Source: Variovorax sp. UMC13 (GTDB lineage: Bacteria; Pseudomonadota; Gammaproteobacteria; Burkholderiales; Burkholderiaceae_C). Taken from it: a stretch of 64,000 nucleotides of DNA. The notes beneath the pieces were generated by a model. It made no database searches, had not been told where the DNA came from, and was given only the letters and a program-made list of their open reading frames with translations. The translations under genes were made by a program, and so were the position numbers. The DNA lies in contig NZ_LZZW01000014.1 in assembly GCF_014170375.1 (NCBI RefSeq), positions 1 through 64,000 of the forward strand. The letters are read 5' to 3'. Shown piece by piece: positions 7,639 through 16,371 of this stretch (positions are counted from its first letter, which is position 1; every line of letters begins with the position of its first letter).

Positions 7639-8523
7639 ATGAGCCTCTCGTCCCGATTGGGCATCGGCTTCATGCGCACGCTGGCGCGCCTGCCCTTGCC
7701 GCTGGTGCGTGGCTTCGGCAAGGTGCTGGGCCGCGTGTTGTACGTGGTCGCGGTGTCGCGCCGCCATGTGGTGCAGACCAACCTCGCGCTGTGCCTGCCG
7801 CAGAAATCCAAGGCCGAGCGCGACGCCATCGCCCGCGAGACCTTCGTCTTCGTGGCCCAGTCCTGGCTCGACCGCAGCTGGCTCTGGCATGCGCCCGAGG
7901 CCGTGGTGGCGAGCCGGCTGCGGGTGGTCGGTTCGGCGGCCGAGATCGACGAGATCGCGCACGGCAGCGCGCCGATGATCCTGTTCGCGCCGCACTTCTA
8001 CGGCCTCGACGCGGCGGCCACGGCCCTCACCATGCACACGGCGCGGCCCTCGACCACCATCTACACCACGCAGCGCGATCCGCTGGTCGACGCCTGGATC
8101 CGCGAAGGGCGGCAGCGCTTCGGCAATGTGATCACGCTCAACCGCACCGAGGGCATCAAGCCGATCGTCGCGGGCCTGCGCAAGAACGGCCTGCTCTACC
8201 TGTTGCCGGACATGGACTTCGGCCGCGAGCAGTCGGTGTTCGTGCCCTTCTACGGCGTGCCCGCCGCCACCTTGCCTTCGCTCTCGCGCTTCGCGCGGCT
8301 GGGCAAGGCCAAGGTGGTGCCGGTGGTGTCGCGGCTCACGGCCACGGGCTACGACATCGAGGTGCTGCCGGCCTGGCAGAACTTCCCGAGCGAGGACGCG
8401 GTGGCCGACACGGCGCTGATGAACACCCGGTTGCAGGGCTACATCGACGCGATGCCTTCGCAGTACTACTGGGTACACCGGCGCTTCAAAACGCGCCCCG
8501 AAGGCGCGCCACCCGTGTACTGA
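7639..8523 (+). CDS. Lipid A biosynthesis acyltransferase (LpxL/LpxM family), copy 2
   Basis: This is the second of two tandem lipid A late acyltransferases, 294 aa, the usual length. It has the catalytic motif H119-FYGL-D124, whereas copy 1 has Glu at the acidic position. A hydrophobic segment near 17-40 can anchor it to the inner membrane. The sequence NGLLYLLPDMDFG further on matches the conserved (L)PDQ/D-type region of the family. It is likely co-transcribed with copy 1. The next gene is convergent, 10 bp away. Confidence 0.87.
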   Translation: MSLSSRLGIGFMRTLARLPLPLVRGFGKVLGRVLYVVAVSRRHVVQTNLALCLPQKSKAERDAIARETFVFVAQSWLDRSWLWHAPEAVVASRLRVVGSAAEIDEIAHGSAPMILFAPHFYGLDAAATALTMHTARPSTTIYTTQRDPLVDAWIREGRQRFGNVITLNRTEGIKPIVAGLRKNGLLYLLPDMDFGREQSVFVPFYGVPAATLPSLSRFARLGKAKVVPVVSRLTATGYDIEVLPAWQNFPSEDAVADTALMNTRLQGYIDAMPSQYYWVHRRFKTRPEGAPPVY

Positions 8524-8533
8524 CGCGGCGCCT

Positions 8534-9451
8534 TCAGGTGCCGCGCTGGAAGGCTTCGATCTCGGCCGCCACGCGCTGCGGCTGCTCGTGCACGATCCAG
8601 TGCGTCGCGCCCGGCACCTTCACCAGCTTGAGCTGGGGCACGTAGTCTTCCAGTCCGTCGAGCAGGCCGGGCAGCAGCGCGCTGTCGTCGAGCGCCCAGA
8701 GCACCAGCGTGGGCGCCTCGATGGTCAGGCGTTCGCGCGGCAGCTGCGGGATGGGTGGCGCGTCCTGGCCCGGCATGGCCGGCTTGAGCGGCGTCACGGC
8801 GTAGAGATTGCAGGCGCCGCGCAGCCCCGCATCCCAGAGCGCGCGGTACTGGTCCTTCACGCTGTCGGTGAGCCAGCCGAAGCCGTCGCTGCCCGCGCCC
8901 ATGAGCGTGAAGAAGGGCCACATGCGGCGGTAGTCGTCGGCCGCCAGCAGCGCGGGCGCATCGGGGCGCGCCAGGAAGTTCATGTAGGCGCTGGCCTGCT
9001 GCTGCACCGGGTTGTCGCGCAGCTCGCGCGCGAAGGTGCCGGGGTGCGGCGAGTTGACGATCACCAGCCGCCGGACCTGCGCCGGAAAGGCGTTGGCGAA
9101 GCCCCAGCCGAAGGCGCCGCCCCAGTCGTGCGCGACCAGCGTGTCGATCACGCCGTCGGCGCTTTCGGTGGCGGCCAGCTGGCGCACGTCCTGCACCAGC
9201 AGGTGCGGGCGGTAGTCCTCGACGGCCGGCGGCGCGCTCGACTGCTCGAAGCCGCGCAGGTTGGGCGCGACGCAGCGGTAGCCGCCGTGTTCGGCTTGCG
9301 AGAAGTGCTCGAGCAGTGCGTCCCAGATGAACGCGCCCTCGGGAAACCCATGGAGGAACAGCATCAAGGGCCGGCCCGGTGTGCCGCTGGCGCGGCAGCT
9401 GAGCGTGATGCCGTTGGGCAGGGTGCGCTGGAAGGTTTCGATCATCGCCAT
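8534..9451 (-). CDS. Alpha/beta hydrolase, epoxide hydrolase-like
   Basis: Cytoplasmic alpha/beta-hydrolase of 305 aa. The oxyanion motif HGFPEG is at 34-39. The nucleophile elbow is HDWGG (108-112) with Asp109 where serine hydrolases carry Ser, as in epoxide hydrolases and haloalkane dehalogenases. The late ALDD and ATHWIVHEQP stretches supply the acid and the general-base His. The start at 9451 is chosen because GAGGAG sits just before it; the frame stays open up to 9835 but the extra 128 residues look like shadow sequence. The natural substrate is unknown. Confidence 0.82.
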   Translation of the reverse strand: MAMIETFQRTLPNGITLSCRASGTPGRPLMLFLHGFPEGAFIWDALLEHFSQAEHGGYRCVAPNLRGFEQSSAPPAVEDYRPHLLVQDVRQLAATESADGVIDTLVAHDWGGAFGWGFANAFPAQVRRLVIVNSPHPGTFARELRDNPVQQQASAYMNFLARPDAPALLAADDYRRMWPFFTLMGAGSDGFGWLTDSVKDQYRALWDAGLRGACNLYAVTPLKPAMPGQDAPPIPQLPRERLTIEAPTLVLWALDDSALLPGLLDGLEDYVPQLKLVKVPGATHWIVHEQPQRVAAEIEAFQRGT

Positions 9452-9513
9452 GTCTCCTCGTTCGTTTCGGGTTCCTTCCAGGGACACCGCGGAACCGGCT
9501 TTGCCGGGCCGCG

Positions 9514-9550
9514 GGTGTCGCCCCCGGAAGGGGGAAGGCGAAGCGACACG
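9514..9550. repeat. Nested hairpin, possible REP-like intergenic element
   Basis: GTGTCGC (9515-9521) pairs with GCGACAC (9543-9549), and inside it CCCCC (9521-9525) faces GGGGG (9530-9534). It lies between engB and the hydrolase, both on the minus strand. Similar cccccggaaggggg-cored hairpins are, from memory, common between genes in Comamonadaceae. It could also work as a terminator of engB, but there is no T-run. Confidence 0.4.
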
Positions 9551-9576
9551 CAGTGCGCGAGTCCTCGGGGGAGAGC

Positions 9577-10260
9577 CTAGTTCTCGGGGTGAGCCCAGCG
9601 CCAGAGCAGTTCGGCGGCTTCGTCGACGCCTTGCTTCTTCAGCGCCGAGAACAGTTTGACCTCGCCGCCGCCGGCCTGCAGTCGCACGATCGACAGCGCC
9701 TTCGCACCCTCGGCGCGGGTCAGCTTGTCGGACTTGGTCAGCAGCACCAGGAACTTGAGGCCGGCCTCGACGCGCGGGCGGATCACGTCGAGCAGGATCT
9801 CGTCGAGTTCGGTCAGGCCGTGGCGCGGGTCGCACATCAGCACCACGCCGCGCAGGTTCTCGCGCGTCATGAGGTAGTTGCCCATCACGCGCTGCCAGCG
9901 CAGCTTGGCCTCGCGCGGCACCGCGGCATAGCCGTAGCCGGGCAGGTCGGCCAGCACGGCGTCGTCGACCTTCTGCTTGCCCACGCCGAACAGGTTGATG
10001 TGCTGGGTGCGGCCCGGGGTCTTCGAGGCGAAGGCCAGCCGGTGCTGCTGCGTCAGGGTGTTGATCGCGGTGGATTTGCCCGCGTTGGAGCGGCCGACGA
10101 AGGCGATTTCAGGCAGATCGAAGGCGGGCAGATGCTCGAGCTGGGGTGCACTGGTGAGGAAATGGGCGGTGTGCATCCAGCCCATGGCCGTGCGGATCCG
10201 GTCGGGTGCAGGCGCCGCGGTGGGCGTAGCGGGAGCCGGTGAAGGCGCGGGGGTGGTCAT
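9577..10260 (-). CDS. engB: Ribosome biogenesis GTP-binding protein EngB (YihA/YsxC)
   Basis: Essential GTPase involved in assembly of the large ribosomal subunit. It has 227 aa with a Pro/Ala-rich N-terminal extension of about 20 residues before the usual core. The G1 loop is GRSNAGKS (56-63), G3 is DLPGYG and G4 is TKSDK. The start at 10260 is the first ATG that keeps the family's N-terminal helix in place; the longer open frame to 10632 covers the divergent cytochrome gene and is rejected. TACAAT on the minus strand (10290 to 10285) is a likely -10, overlapping the -10 of the cytochrome gene. Confidence 0.93.
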   Translation of the reverse strand: MTTPAPSPAPATPTAAPAPDRIRTAMGWMHTAHFLTSAPQLEHLPAFDLPEIAFVGRSNAGKSTAINTLTQQHRLAFASKTPGRTQHINLFGVGKQKVDDAVLADLPGYGYAAVPREAKLRWQRVMGNYLMTRENLRGVVLMCDPRHGLTELDEILLDVIRPRVEAGLKFLVLLTKSDKLTRAEGAKALSIVRLQAGGGEVKLFSALKKQGVDEAAELLWRWAHPEN

Positions 10261-10284
10261 AGGAAGCCTTGGTAACGGAGCACC

Positions 10285-10294
10285 ATTGTAGAAT
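10285..10294. promoter_or_regulatory. Overlapping divergent -10 elements (engB / cytochrome c4)
   Basis: The ten bases ATTGTAGAAT read TACAAT on the minus strand (10290-10285, 24 nt before the engB start) and TAGAAT on the plus strand (10289-10294, 36 nt before the cytochrome start), sharing two bases. This is a by-eye promoter call without strong -35 boxes. Confidence 0.45.
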
Positions 10295-10330
10295 CGCGGG
10301 GTTTTGCGCCAATAAATCGAGCCCCCCGAT

Positions 10331-10999
10331 ATGAAGTTGTTTGCCCATTTCCTGCTTGCAGCCCTCATGGGCGCCGCCACCAGCGCTGCTTTTGCAGCCG
10401 ACGAGCCTGCGGCTGCACCCGCCGCGGCCGCCAAGCCGGCCAAGCCCGACCCGGCCAAGGGCGACACGATCTTCAATGCGACACCGGCCAACAGCCAGAG
10501 CTGCGCTTCGTGCCACAACGCAGACGGCAACTCGGCCATCGCGGCCAACCCCAAGCTGGCGCAGCAGCATCCCGAATACATCCTCAAGCAGCTGCAGGAA
10601 TTCAAGTCCGGCAAGCGCAAGAGCGCGATCATGAAGCCCTACGCTTCGGCCCTGTCGGATGAAGACATGCGCAACATCGCCTGGTTCGTCGGCTCGAAAA
10701 CCGTCAAGCCCGGCTTCGCCAAGGAAAAGGACCTGGTCGCGCTGGGCGAGAAGATCTACCGCGGCGGCATCGCCGACCGCATGATCCCGGCCTGCGCCAG
10801 CTGCCACAGCCCCACCGGTGCCGGCCTGCCCGCGCAGTACCCGCGCCTCGGCGGCCAGCACGCCGACTACACCTCGGCCCAGCTGGTGGCCTTCCGTGAC
10901 GGCGTGCGCGCCAACAGCGGCCCCATGACCGGTGTGGCCGCCAAGCTCAACGACCGTGAAATCAAGGCGGTGTCGGACTACATTGCCGGCTTGAGGTAA
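10331..10999 (+). CDS. Cytochrome c4 (periplasmic dihaem cytochrome)
   Basis: Periplasmic dihaem electron carrier that passes electrons from the bc1 complex towards terminal oxidases. It has 222 aa with a signal peptide of about 22 residues cut after AFA. Two haem-binding motifs, CASCH, start at C58 (His62) and C155 (His159), one per cytochrome fold. Methionines later in each half can act as sixth ligands. The gene is followed by two hairpins and then by resB and ccsB, whose products attach the haems. Confidence 0.92.
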   Translation: MKLFAHFLLAALMGAATSAAFAADEPAAAPAAAAKPAKPDPAKGDTIFNATPANSQSCASCHNADGNSAIAANPKLAQQHPEYILKQLQEFKSGKRKSAIMKPYASALSDEDMRNIAWFVGSKTVKPGFAKEKDLVALGEKIYRGGIADRMIPACASCHSPTGAGLPAQYPRLGGQHADYTSAQLVAFRDGVRANSGPMTGVAAKLNDREIKAVSDYIAGLR

Positions 11000-11012
11000 G
11001 CCCGCACTGTCT

Positions 11013-11046
11013 TCACGACCAGACCCTGGCAAGGGGCCGGTCGTGA
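11013..11046 (+). terminator. Hairpin downstream of cytochrome c4
   Basis: TCACGACC (11013-11020) pairs with GGTCGTGA (11039-11046), with a loop containing CCC/GGG. It lacks a T-run, so it may stabilise the mRNA 3' end rather than terminate. Confidence 0.45.
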
Positions 11047-11076
11047 TGAACTAACCGCCAATAACAAATCCAACAA

Positions 11077-11110
11077 GGCGGGCCGATCCAGCAGGATGGC
11101 CCGCCTTTTT
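11077..11110 (+). terminator. Rho-independent terminator after cytochrome c4
   Basis: GGCGGGCC (11077-11084) pairs with GGCCCGCC (11098-11105), followed directly by TTTTT. It separates the cytochrome gene from resB. Confidence 0.85.
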
Positions 11111-11153
11111 GCTTTTTTCTCCAGCCAGCGTTTCCGAAGAAGTTTTTCTTTTC

Positions 11154-13289
11154 ATGTCAGTCTCCACCCACGGCCTCCGCGTCCGTCGCGGCCCGCAAGC
11201 GGTCCGCGCGACGGTGGAGCTGTTCTCGTCGATGCGCTTCGCGATCGCGCTCCTCACGGTCATCTGCATCGCCTCGATCATCGGCACCGTGCTCAAGCAG
11301 CACGAGCCCCTGGGCAACTACATCAACCAGTTCGGCCCCTTCTGGGCCGCGCTGTTCCGCGCCGCCCGCCTCGACGCCATCTACAGCGCCTGGTGGTTCC
11401 TGCTGATCCTGCTGTTCCTGGTGATCAGCACCACGCTGTGCATCGCGCGCAACACGCCGCACATCCTGCGCGACCTCAAGAACTACAAGGAAGACCTGCG
11501 CGTCCAGGGCCTGCGAGCCTTCGGCCAGCGCGCCGCGACCACGCTGGGCGACGTGCCCGAGGCGGCCGCGCAGCGCATCGGCACCTTGCTCACGGGCGGT
11601 GGCTGGAAGGTCAAGCTGCAGCACCGCGAAGGCGCGGGCTGGATGGTGGCGGCACGCGCCGGCGGCGCCCACAAGCTGGGCTACATCGCGGCGCACGGTG
11701 CGATCGTGCTGATCTGCATCGGCGGCCTGCTCGACGGCGACCTGGTGGTGCGCGCCCAGACCTGGTTCAACGGCAAGAGCGTGTTCACCGGCGGCGGCAT
11801 GATCGCCGACGTGGCGCCCGAGCACCGGCTGTCGCCCTCGAACCCGACCTTCCGCGGCAACATCCTGGTGCCCGAGGGCGGCCGCTCCAGCGTGGCGATC
11901 CTGAACCAGGCCGACGGCGTGCTGCTGCAGGACCTGCCCTTCTCGATCGAGCTCAAGAAGTTCATCGTCGACTACTACTCCACCGGCATGCCCAAGCTGT
12001 TCGCCAGCGAGGTGGTGCTGCACGACCGCGAGACCGGCGAGCAGGTGCCCGCGCGCATCGAGGTGAACCACCCGGCCAGCTACAAGGGCGTGGAGATCTA
12101 CCAGTCCAGCTTCGACGACGGTGGCTCGACGGTGAAGGTCAAGGCGGTGCCGATGTCGGCCGCGGCCAAGCCCTTCGAGCTCGAAGGCACGATCGGCAGC
12201 AGCTCGGAGATCACCAACGGCAGCGACAAGCTCACGCTCGAGTACGTGGCGCTGCGCGTGATCAACGTCGAGAACTTCGCCGACGAGGCCGGCGGCGCCA
12301 TGACCAGCGGTGCCGACGTGCGCAAGGTCGACCTGCAGCACAGCCTGGAGTCGCGCCTGGGCGCGGCCAACAAGGTCAACAAGCCCAAGGTGCTGCGCAA
12401 CATCGGCCCGAGCATCGGCTACAAGCTGCGCGACGCCGCGGGCCAGGCCCGCGAGTACCAGAACTACATGGTGCCGGTCGACACCGGCGACGGCCAGCCG
12501 GTGTTCCTGCTGGGCATGCGCGAGAAGCCCGAAGACCCGTTCCGCTACCTGCGCGTGCCGGCCGACGAGAATGGCTCGATGGATGGCTTCCAGCGCATGC
12601 GTGCCGCACTCGACGACGAGTCGATGCGCGCCCGCGCGGTGGAGCGCTACATCGCGCGCGCCACCGACCCGGCGCGCCCCGAGCTGGCCGAGCAGCTGCG
12701 GGCCTCGGCCACGCGCGCGCTGGCGCTGTTCGCCGGCACCGAGCGGGTGAAGGCCGACGCCACCAGCAAGGGCGGCTGGCAGGCGATCGCCGAGTTCATG
12801 GAATTCAACGTGCCCGAGGCCGAGCGCCCGCGCGCCGGCGCGGTGCTGGTGCGCATCCTCAACGAGGTGCTGTTCGAGGTGCTCAACCTGAGCCGCGAAT
12901 CGGCGGGCCAGGCCGCGCTGCCGGGCGACGACAAGTCGCAGGCCTTCCTCACGCAGGCGGTGCTGGCGCTGAGCGACGCCCACTTCTACCCGGCGCCGGT
13001 CGCGATGATGATGACCGATTTCAAGCAGGTGCAGGCCAGCGTGTTCCAGGTGGCCCGGGCCCCGGGCAAGAGCATCGTCTACCTGGGCTGCCTGTTCCTG
13101 ATCGTCGGCATCTTCGCCATGCTCTACGTGCGCGAGCGCCGCCTCTGGGTGTGGCTGGCGCCGGCCGAGGCCGGCGGCAGCAGCGCGACCATGGCCTTCT
13201 CGGTCAATCGCCGCACCATCGACAGCGACCGCGAATTCGACAATCTCAAAGACAAGCTGCTCGCCCTCCAGAAAGAACCGGCGCCATGA
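11154..13289 (+). CDS. resB: Cytochrome c biogenesis protein ResB (Ccs1)
   Basis: Membrane component of the system II cytochrome c maturation machine; with CcsB it carries haem across the membrane to apocytochromes. It has 711 aa from the ATG at 11154. TM segments are at about 25-45, 80-100, 170-190 and near the C-terminus (about 640-665), with a large periplasmic domain between the third and fourth helices, the ResB layout. It overlaps ccsB by 4 bp (ATGA). An in-frame alternative start at 11109 overlaps the terminator region and is unlikely. Confidence 0.9.
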   Translation: MSVSTHGLRVRRGPQAVRATVELFSSMRFAIALLTVICIASIIGTVLKQHEPLGNYINQFGPFWAALFRAARLDAIYSAWWFLLILLFLVISTTLCIARNTPHILRDLKNYKEDLRVQGLRAFGQRAATTLGDVPEAAAQRIGTLLTGGGWKVKLQHREGAGWMVAARAGGAHKLGYIAAHGAIVLICIGGLLDGDLVVRAQTWFNGKSVFTGGGMIADVAPEHRLSPSNPTFRGNILVPEGGRSSVAILNQADGVLLQDLPFSIELKKFIVDYYSTGMPKLFASEVVLHDRETGEQVPARIEVNHPASYKGVEIYQSSFDDGGSTVKVKAVPMSAAAKPFELEGTIGSSSEITNGSDKLTLEYVALRVINVENFADEAGGAMTSGADVRKVDLQHSLESRLGAANKVNKPKVLRNIGPSIGYKLRDAAGQAREYQNYMVPVDTGDGQPVFLLGMREKPEDPFRYLRVPADENGSMDGFQRMRAALDDESMRARAVERYIARATDPARPELAEQLRASATRALALFAGTERVKADATSKGGWQAIAEFMEFNVPEAERPRAGAVLVRILNEVLFEVLNLSRESAGQAALPGDDKSQAFLTQAVLALSDAHFYPAPVAMMMTDFKQVQASVFQVARAPGKSIVYLGCLFLIVGIFAMLYVRERRLWVWLAPAEAGGSSATMAFSVNRRTIDSDREFDNLKDKLLALQKEPAP

Positions 13290-14602
13290 CCACCACGACA
13301 CTGACCCTCAACGACGGCTGGCTCGCCCGCCGCAACCTCCTGGACTGGGTGTTCGCGGCCATCGTCGCGGCCGGCGCACTGTTCGCCTTCTCGCGCTACG
13401 CAGGCTCGATGGACATCTACGAGAAGGCCATCCTCGTGGCCACCGTGCCGGCCATGGTCTGGCTGGGCTGGTTCTGGCGCCCGCTGCAGCTGCTGGCGGT
13501 CGGGGTCGCGGCCGCCACGGTGCTGGCCATCACCTCCTACCAGGGCGACCTGGCGCGGGCCGACACGGTGTTCTGGCTCAAGTACTTCCTGTCGAGCCAG
13601 TCGGCCATCCTCTGGATGAGCGTGCTGTTCTTCATGAGCACCGTCTTCTACTGGCTGGGCCTGTTCGGCGGCAAGCAGGGCGATGCGATGGAGCTGATCG
13701 GCTCGCGCGTGGCCTGGGCCGCGATCACGATGGCGCTGATCGGCACCATGGTGCGCTGGTACGAAAGCCACCAGCTGGGCCCGGACATCGGCCACATCCC
13801 GGTGAGCAACCTCTACGAGGTCTTCGTGCTGTTCAGCTGGCTCACCGCGGCCTTCTACCTGTACTTCGAATCGATCTACCGCACCCGTGCCATGGGCGCC
13901 TTCGTGATGCTGGTGGTGAGCGCCGCGGTCGGCTTCCTGCTCTGGTACACGCTGGTGCGCGAGGCGCACGAGATCCAGCCGCTGGTGCCGGCGCTGCAGA
14001 GCTGGTGGATGAAGCTGCACGTGCCCGCCAACTTCATCGGCTACGGCACCTTCGCGCTCGCGGCCATGGTGGCCTTCGCCTACCTGATCAAGGAGCAGGC
14101 CGAGGAGAAGCGCTGGTACAAGCTCACGCCGATCTGGCTGCTGGGCGTGGCGCTGTGCTTCGTGCCCGTGGCCTTCCGCCAGCGGGTGCAGGAGGCCGGC
14201 GGCAGCTACTGGGTGGTCTACGCGGCCATCTCGGCGCTGATCGCGGCCGGCATCCTGCTGGGCCGCAAGCGCATTGCGGCGCGCCTGCCGGCCAACGACG
14301 TGCTCGACGACGTGATGTACAAGTCGATCACGGTCGGCTTCGCCTTCTTCACCATCGCCACCGTGCTGGGCGCCCTGTGGGCCGCCGACGCCTGGGGCGG
14401 CTACTGGAGCTGGGACCCGAAGGAGACCTGGGCGCTGATCGTCTGGCTCAACTACGCGGCCTGGCTGCACATGCGGTTGGTCAAGGGCCTGCGCGGCACC
14501 GTGGCCGCCTGGTGGGCGCTCGGCGGCCTGGCCGTGACCACTTTCGCCTTCCTGGGCGTGAACATGTTCCTCAGCGGATTGCACAGTTACGGCACGCTCT
14601 GA
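13286..14602 (+). CDS. ccsB: Cytochrome c biogenesis protein CcsB (CcsA/ResC family)
   Basis: Haem-handling multi-spanning partner of ResB, 438 aa. It carries the tryptophan-rich WWD signature, WGGYWSWDPKETWALIVWLN (about 370-389), which binds haem at the periplasmic face, and conserved His residues in flanking helices (for example ESHQLGPDIGHIPVSN and KLHVPANFIGYG). Translation is coupled to resB through the ATGA overlap. The family's usual role as haem exporter and cytochrome c synthase fits the cytochrome c4 gene upstream. Confidence 0.93.
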   Translation: MTTTTLTLNDGWLARRNLLDWVFAAIVAAGALFAFSRYAGSMDIYEKAILVATVPAMVWLGWFWRPLQLLAVGVAAATVLAITSYQGDLARADTVFWLKYFLSSQSAILWMSVLFFMSTVFYWLGLFGGKQGDAMELIGSRVAWAAITMALIGTMVRWYESHQLGPDIGHIPVSNLYEVFVLFSWLTAAFYLYFESIYRTRAMGAFVMLVVSAAVGFLLWYTLVREAHEIQPLVPALQSWWMKLHVPANFIGYGTFALAAMVAFAYLIKEQAEEKRWYKLTPIWLLGVALCFVPVAFRQRVQEAGGSYWVVYAAISALIAAGILLGRKRIAARLPANDVLDDVMYKSITVGFAFFTIATVLGALWAADAWGGYWSWDPKETWALIVWLNYAAWLHMRLVKGLRGTVAAWWALGGLAVTTFAFLGVNMFLSGLHSYGTL

Positions 14603-14627
14603 AACCGAACGCGCGGCCAGCGCGTAA

Positions 14628-14681
14628 CCTTTCGGTGCCCCGCAACGAAGTTGAGGGTGAGATCCACCTGCCATCGAAAGG
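14628..14681 (+). other. Imperfect hairpin between ccsB and msrP
   Basis: CCTTTCGGTG (14628-14637) and CATCGAAAGG (14672-14681) can pair with one G-T wobble in RNA, enclosing 34 nt just before the msrP start. It may act as a weak terminator or modulate msrP translation. No T-run follows. Confidence 0.3.
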
Positions 14682-14687
14682 CGCGCC

Positions 14688-15686
<999 letters not shown>

Positions 15687-15702
15687 CGCCGGGCGGCCCG
15701 CG

Positions 15703-16371
15703 ATGAACAAGCTGTTGCTGCACCAGGCGGCCAAGCCGCTGGTCTTCCTGCTGTGCCTGCTGCCTTTCGCCTGGCTGGTGTTCGGGGCCGTCACCGACGG
15801 CCTGGGCGCGAACCCGGCCGAGTACCTGATCCGCTCGACCGGCGACTGGACGCTGCGCTTCCTGTGCATCGTGCTGGCGGTGACGCCGCTGCGCGTGAGC
15901 CTCAAGCTCACCGGCCTGGCGCGCTACCGGCGCATGCTGGGACTGTTCGCGTACTTTTACGTGGCCGTGCATTTGCTGAGCTACAGCTGGTTCGACATGG
16001 GCTTCGAGCTGGGCGACATCGCGCGCGACATCGCCAAGCGGCCCTTCATCCTGGTGGGTTTCGCGGCCTTCGTGCTGCTGACGCCGCTGGCCGCGACCTC
16101 CTTCAACCGCGCGATCAAGGCGCTGGGCGCGAAGCGCTGGCAGCGGCTGCACAAGCTGGTCTATTTGATCGCCGGCCTGGGCCTGCTGCACTTCTTCTGG
16201 ATGCGCGCCGGCAAGAACAACTTCGCCGAAGTGTTCGTCTACGCGGGCATCGTGGCCGCGCTGCTGGCCTGGCGGGTCTGGCACTTCGTGCGCCAGAAGC
16301 AGAAGCAGAAGCAGAAGCCGGCAGCGGCCCGCGCGCCGGCCGTGGCGCGCGTGCAGCCGACCAAGTCCTAA
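15703..16371 (+). CDS. msrQ: MsrPQ haem-binding membrane subunit MsrQ
   Basis: Inner-membrane b-type haem protein that takes electrons from the respiratory chain to MsrP. It has 222 aa with about six helices and conserved His in VAVHLLSYS and RLHKLVYLIAG, matching the ferric-reductase-like fold. The C-terminus ends in a charged KQKQKQK stretch, then an Ala/Pro-rich tail, probably cytoplasmic. Its stop overlaps the stop of the convergent lysA by 3 bp. Confidence 0.93.
   Translation: MNKLLLHQAAKPLVFLLCLLPFAWLVFGAVTDGLGANPAEYLIRSTGDWTLRFLCIVLAVTPLRVSLKLTGLARYRRMLGLFAYFYVAVHLLSYSWFDMGFELGDIARDIAKRPFILVGFAAFVLLTPLAATSFNRAIKALGAKRWQRLHKLVYLIAGLGLLHFFWMRAGKNNFAEVFVYAGIVAALLAWRVWHFVRQKQKQKQKPAAARAPAVARVQPTKS

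Noticed and set aside
11096..14602. A 1168-codon frame suggesting a ResB-CcsB fusion
   Set aside because: The upstream 730 codons are a shadow of resB in another phase. The two real genes are separate and overlap by 4 bp.
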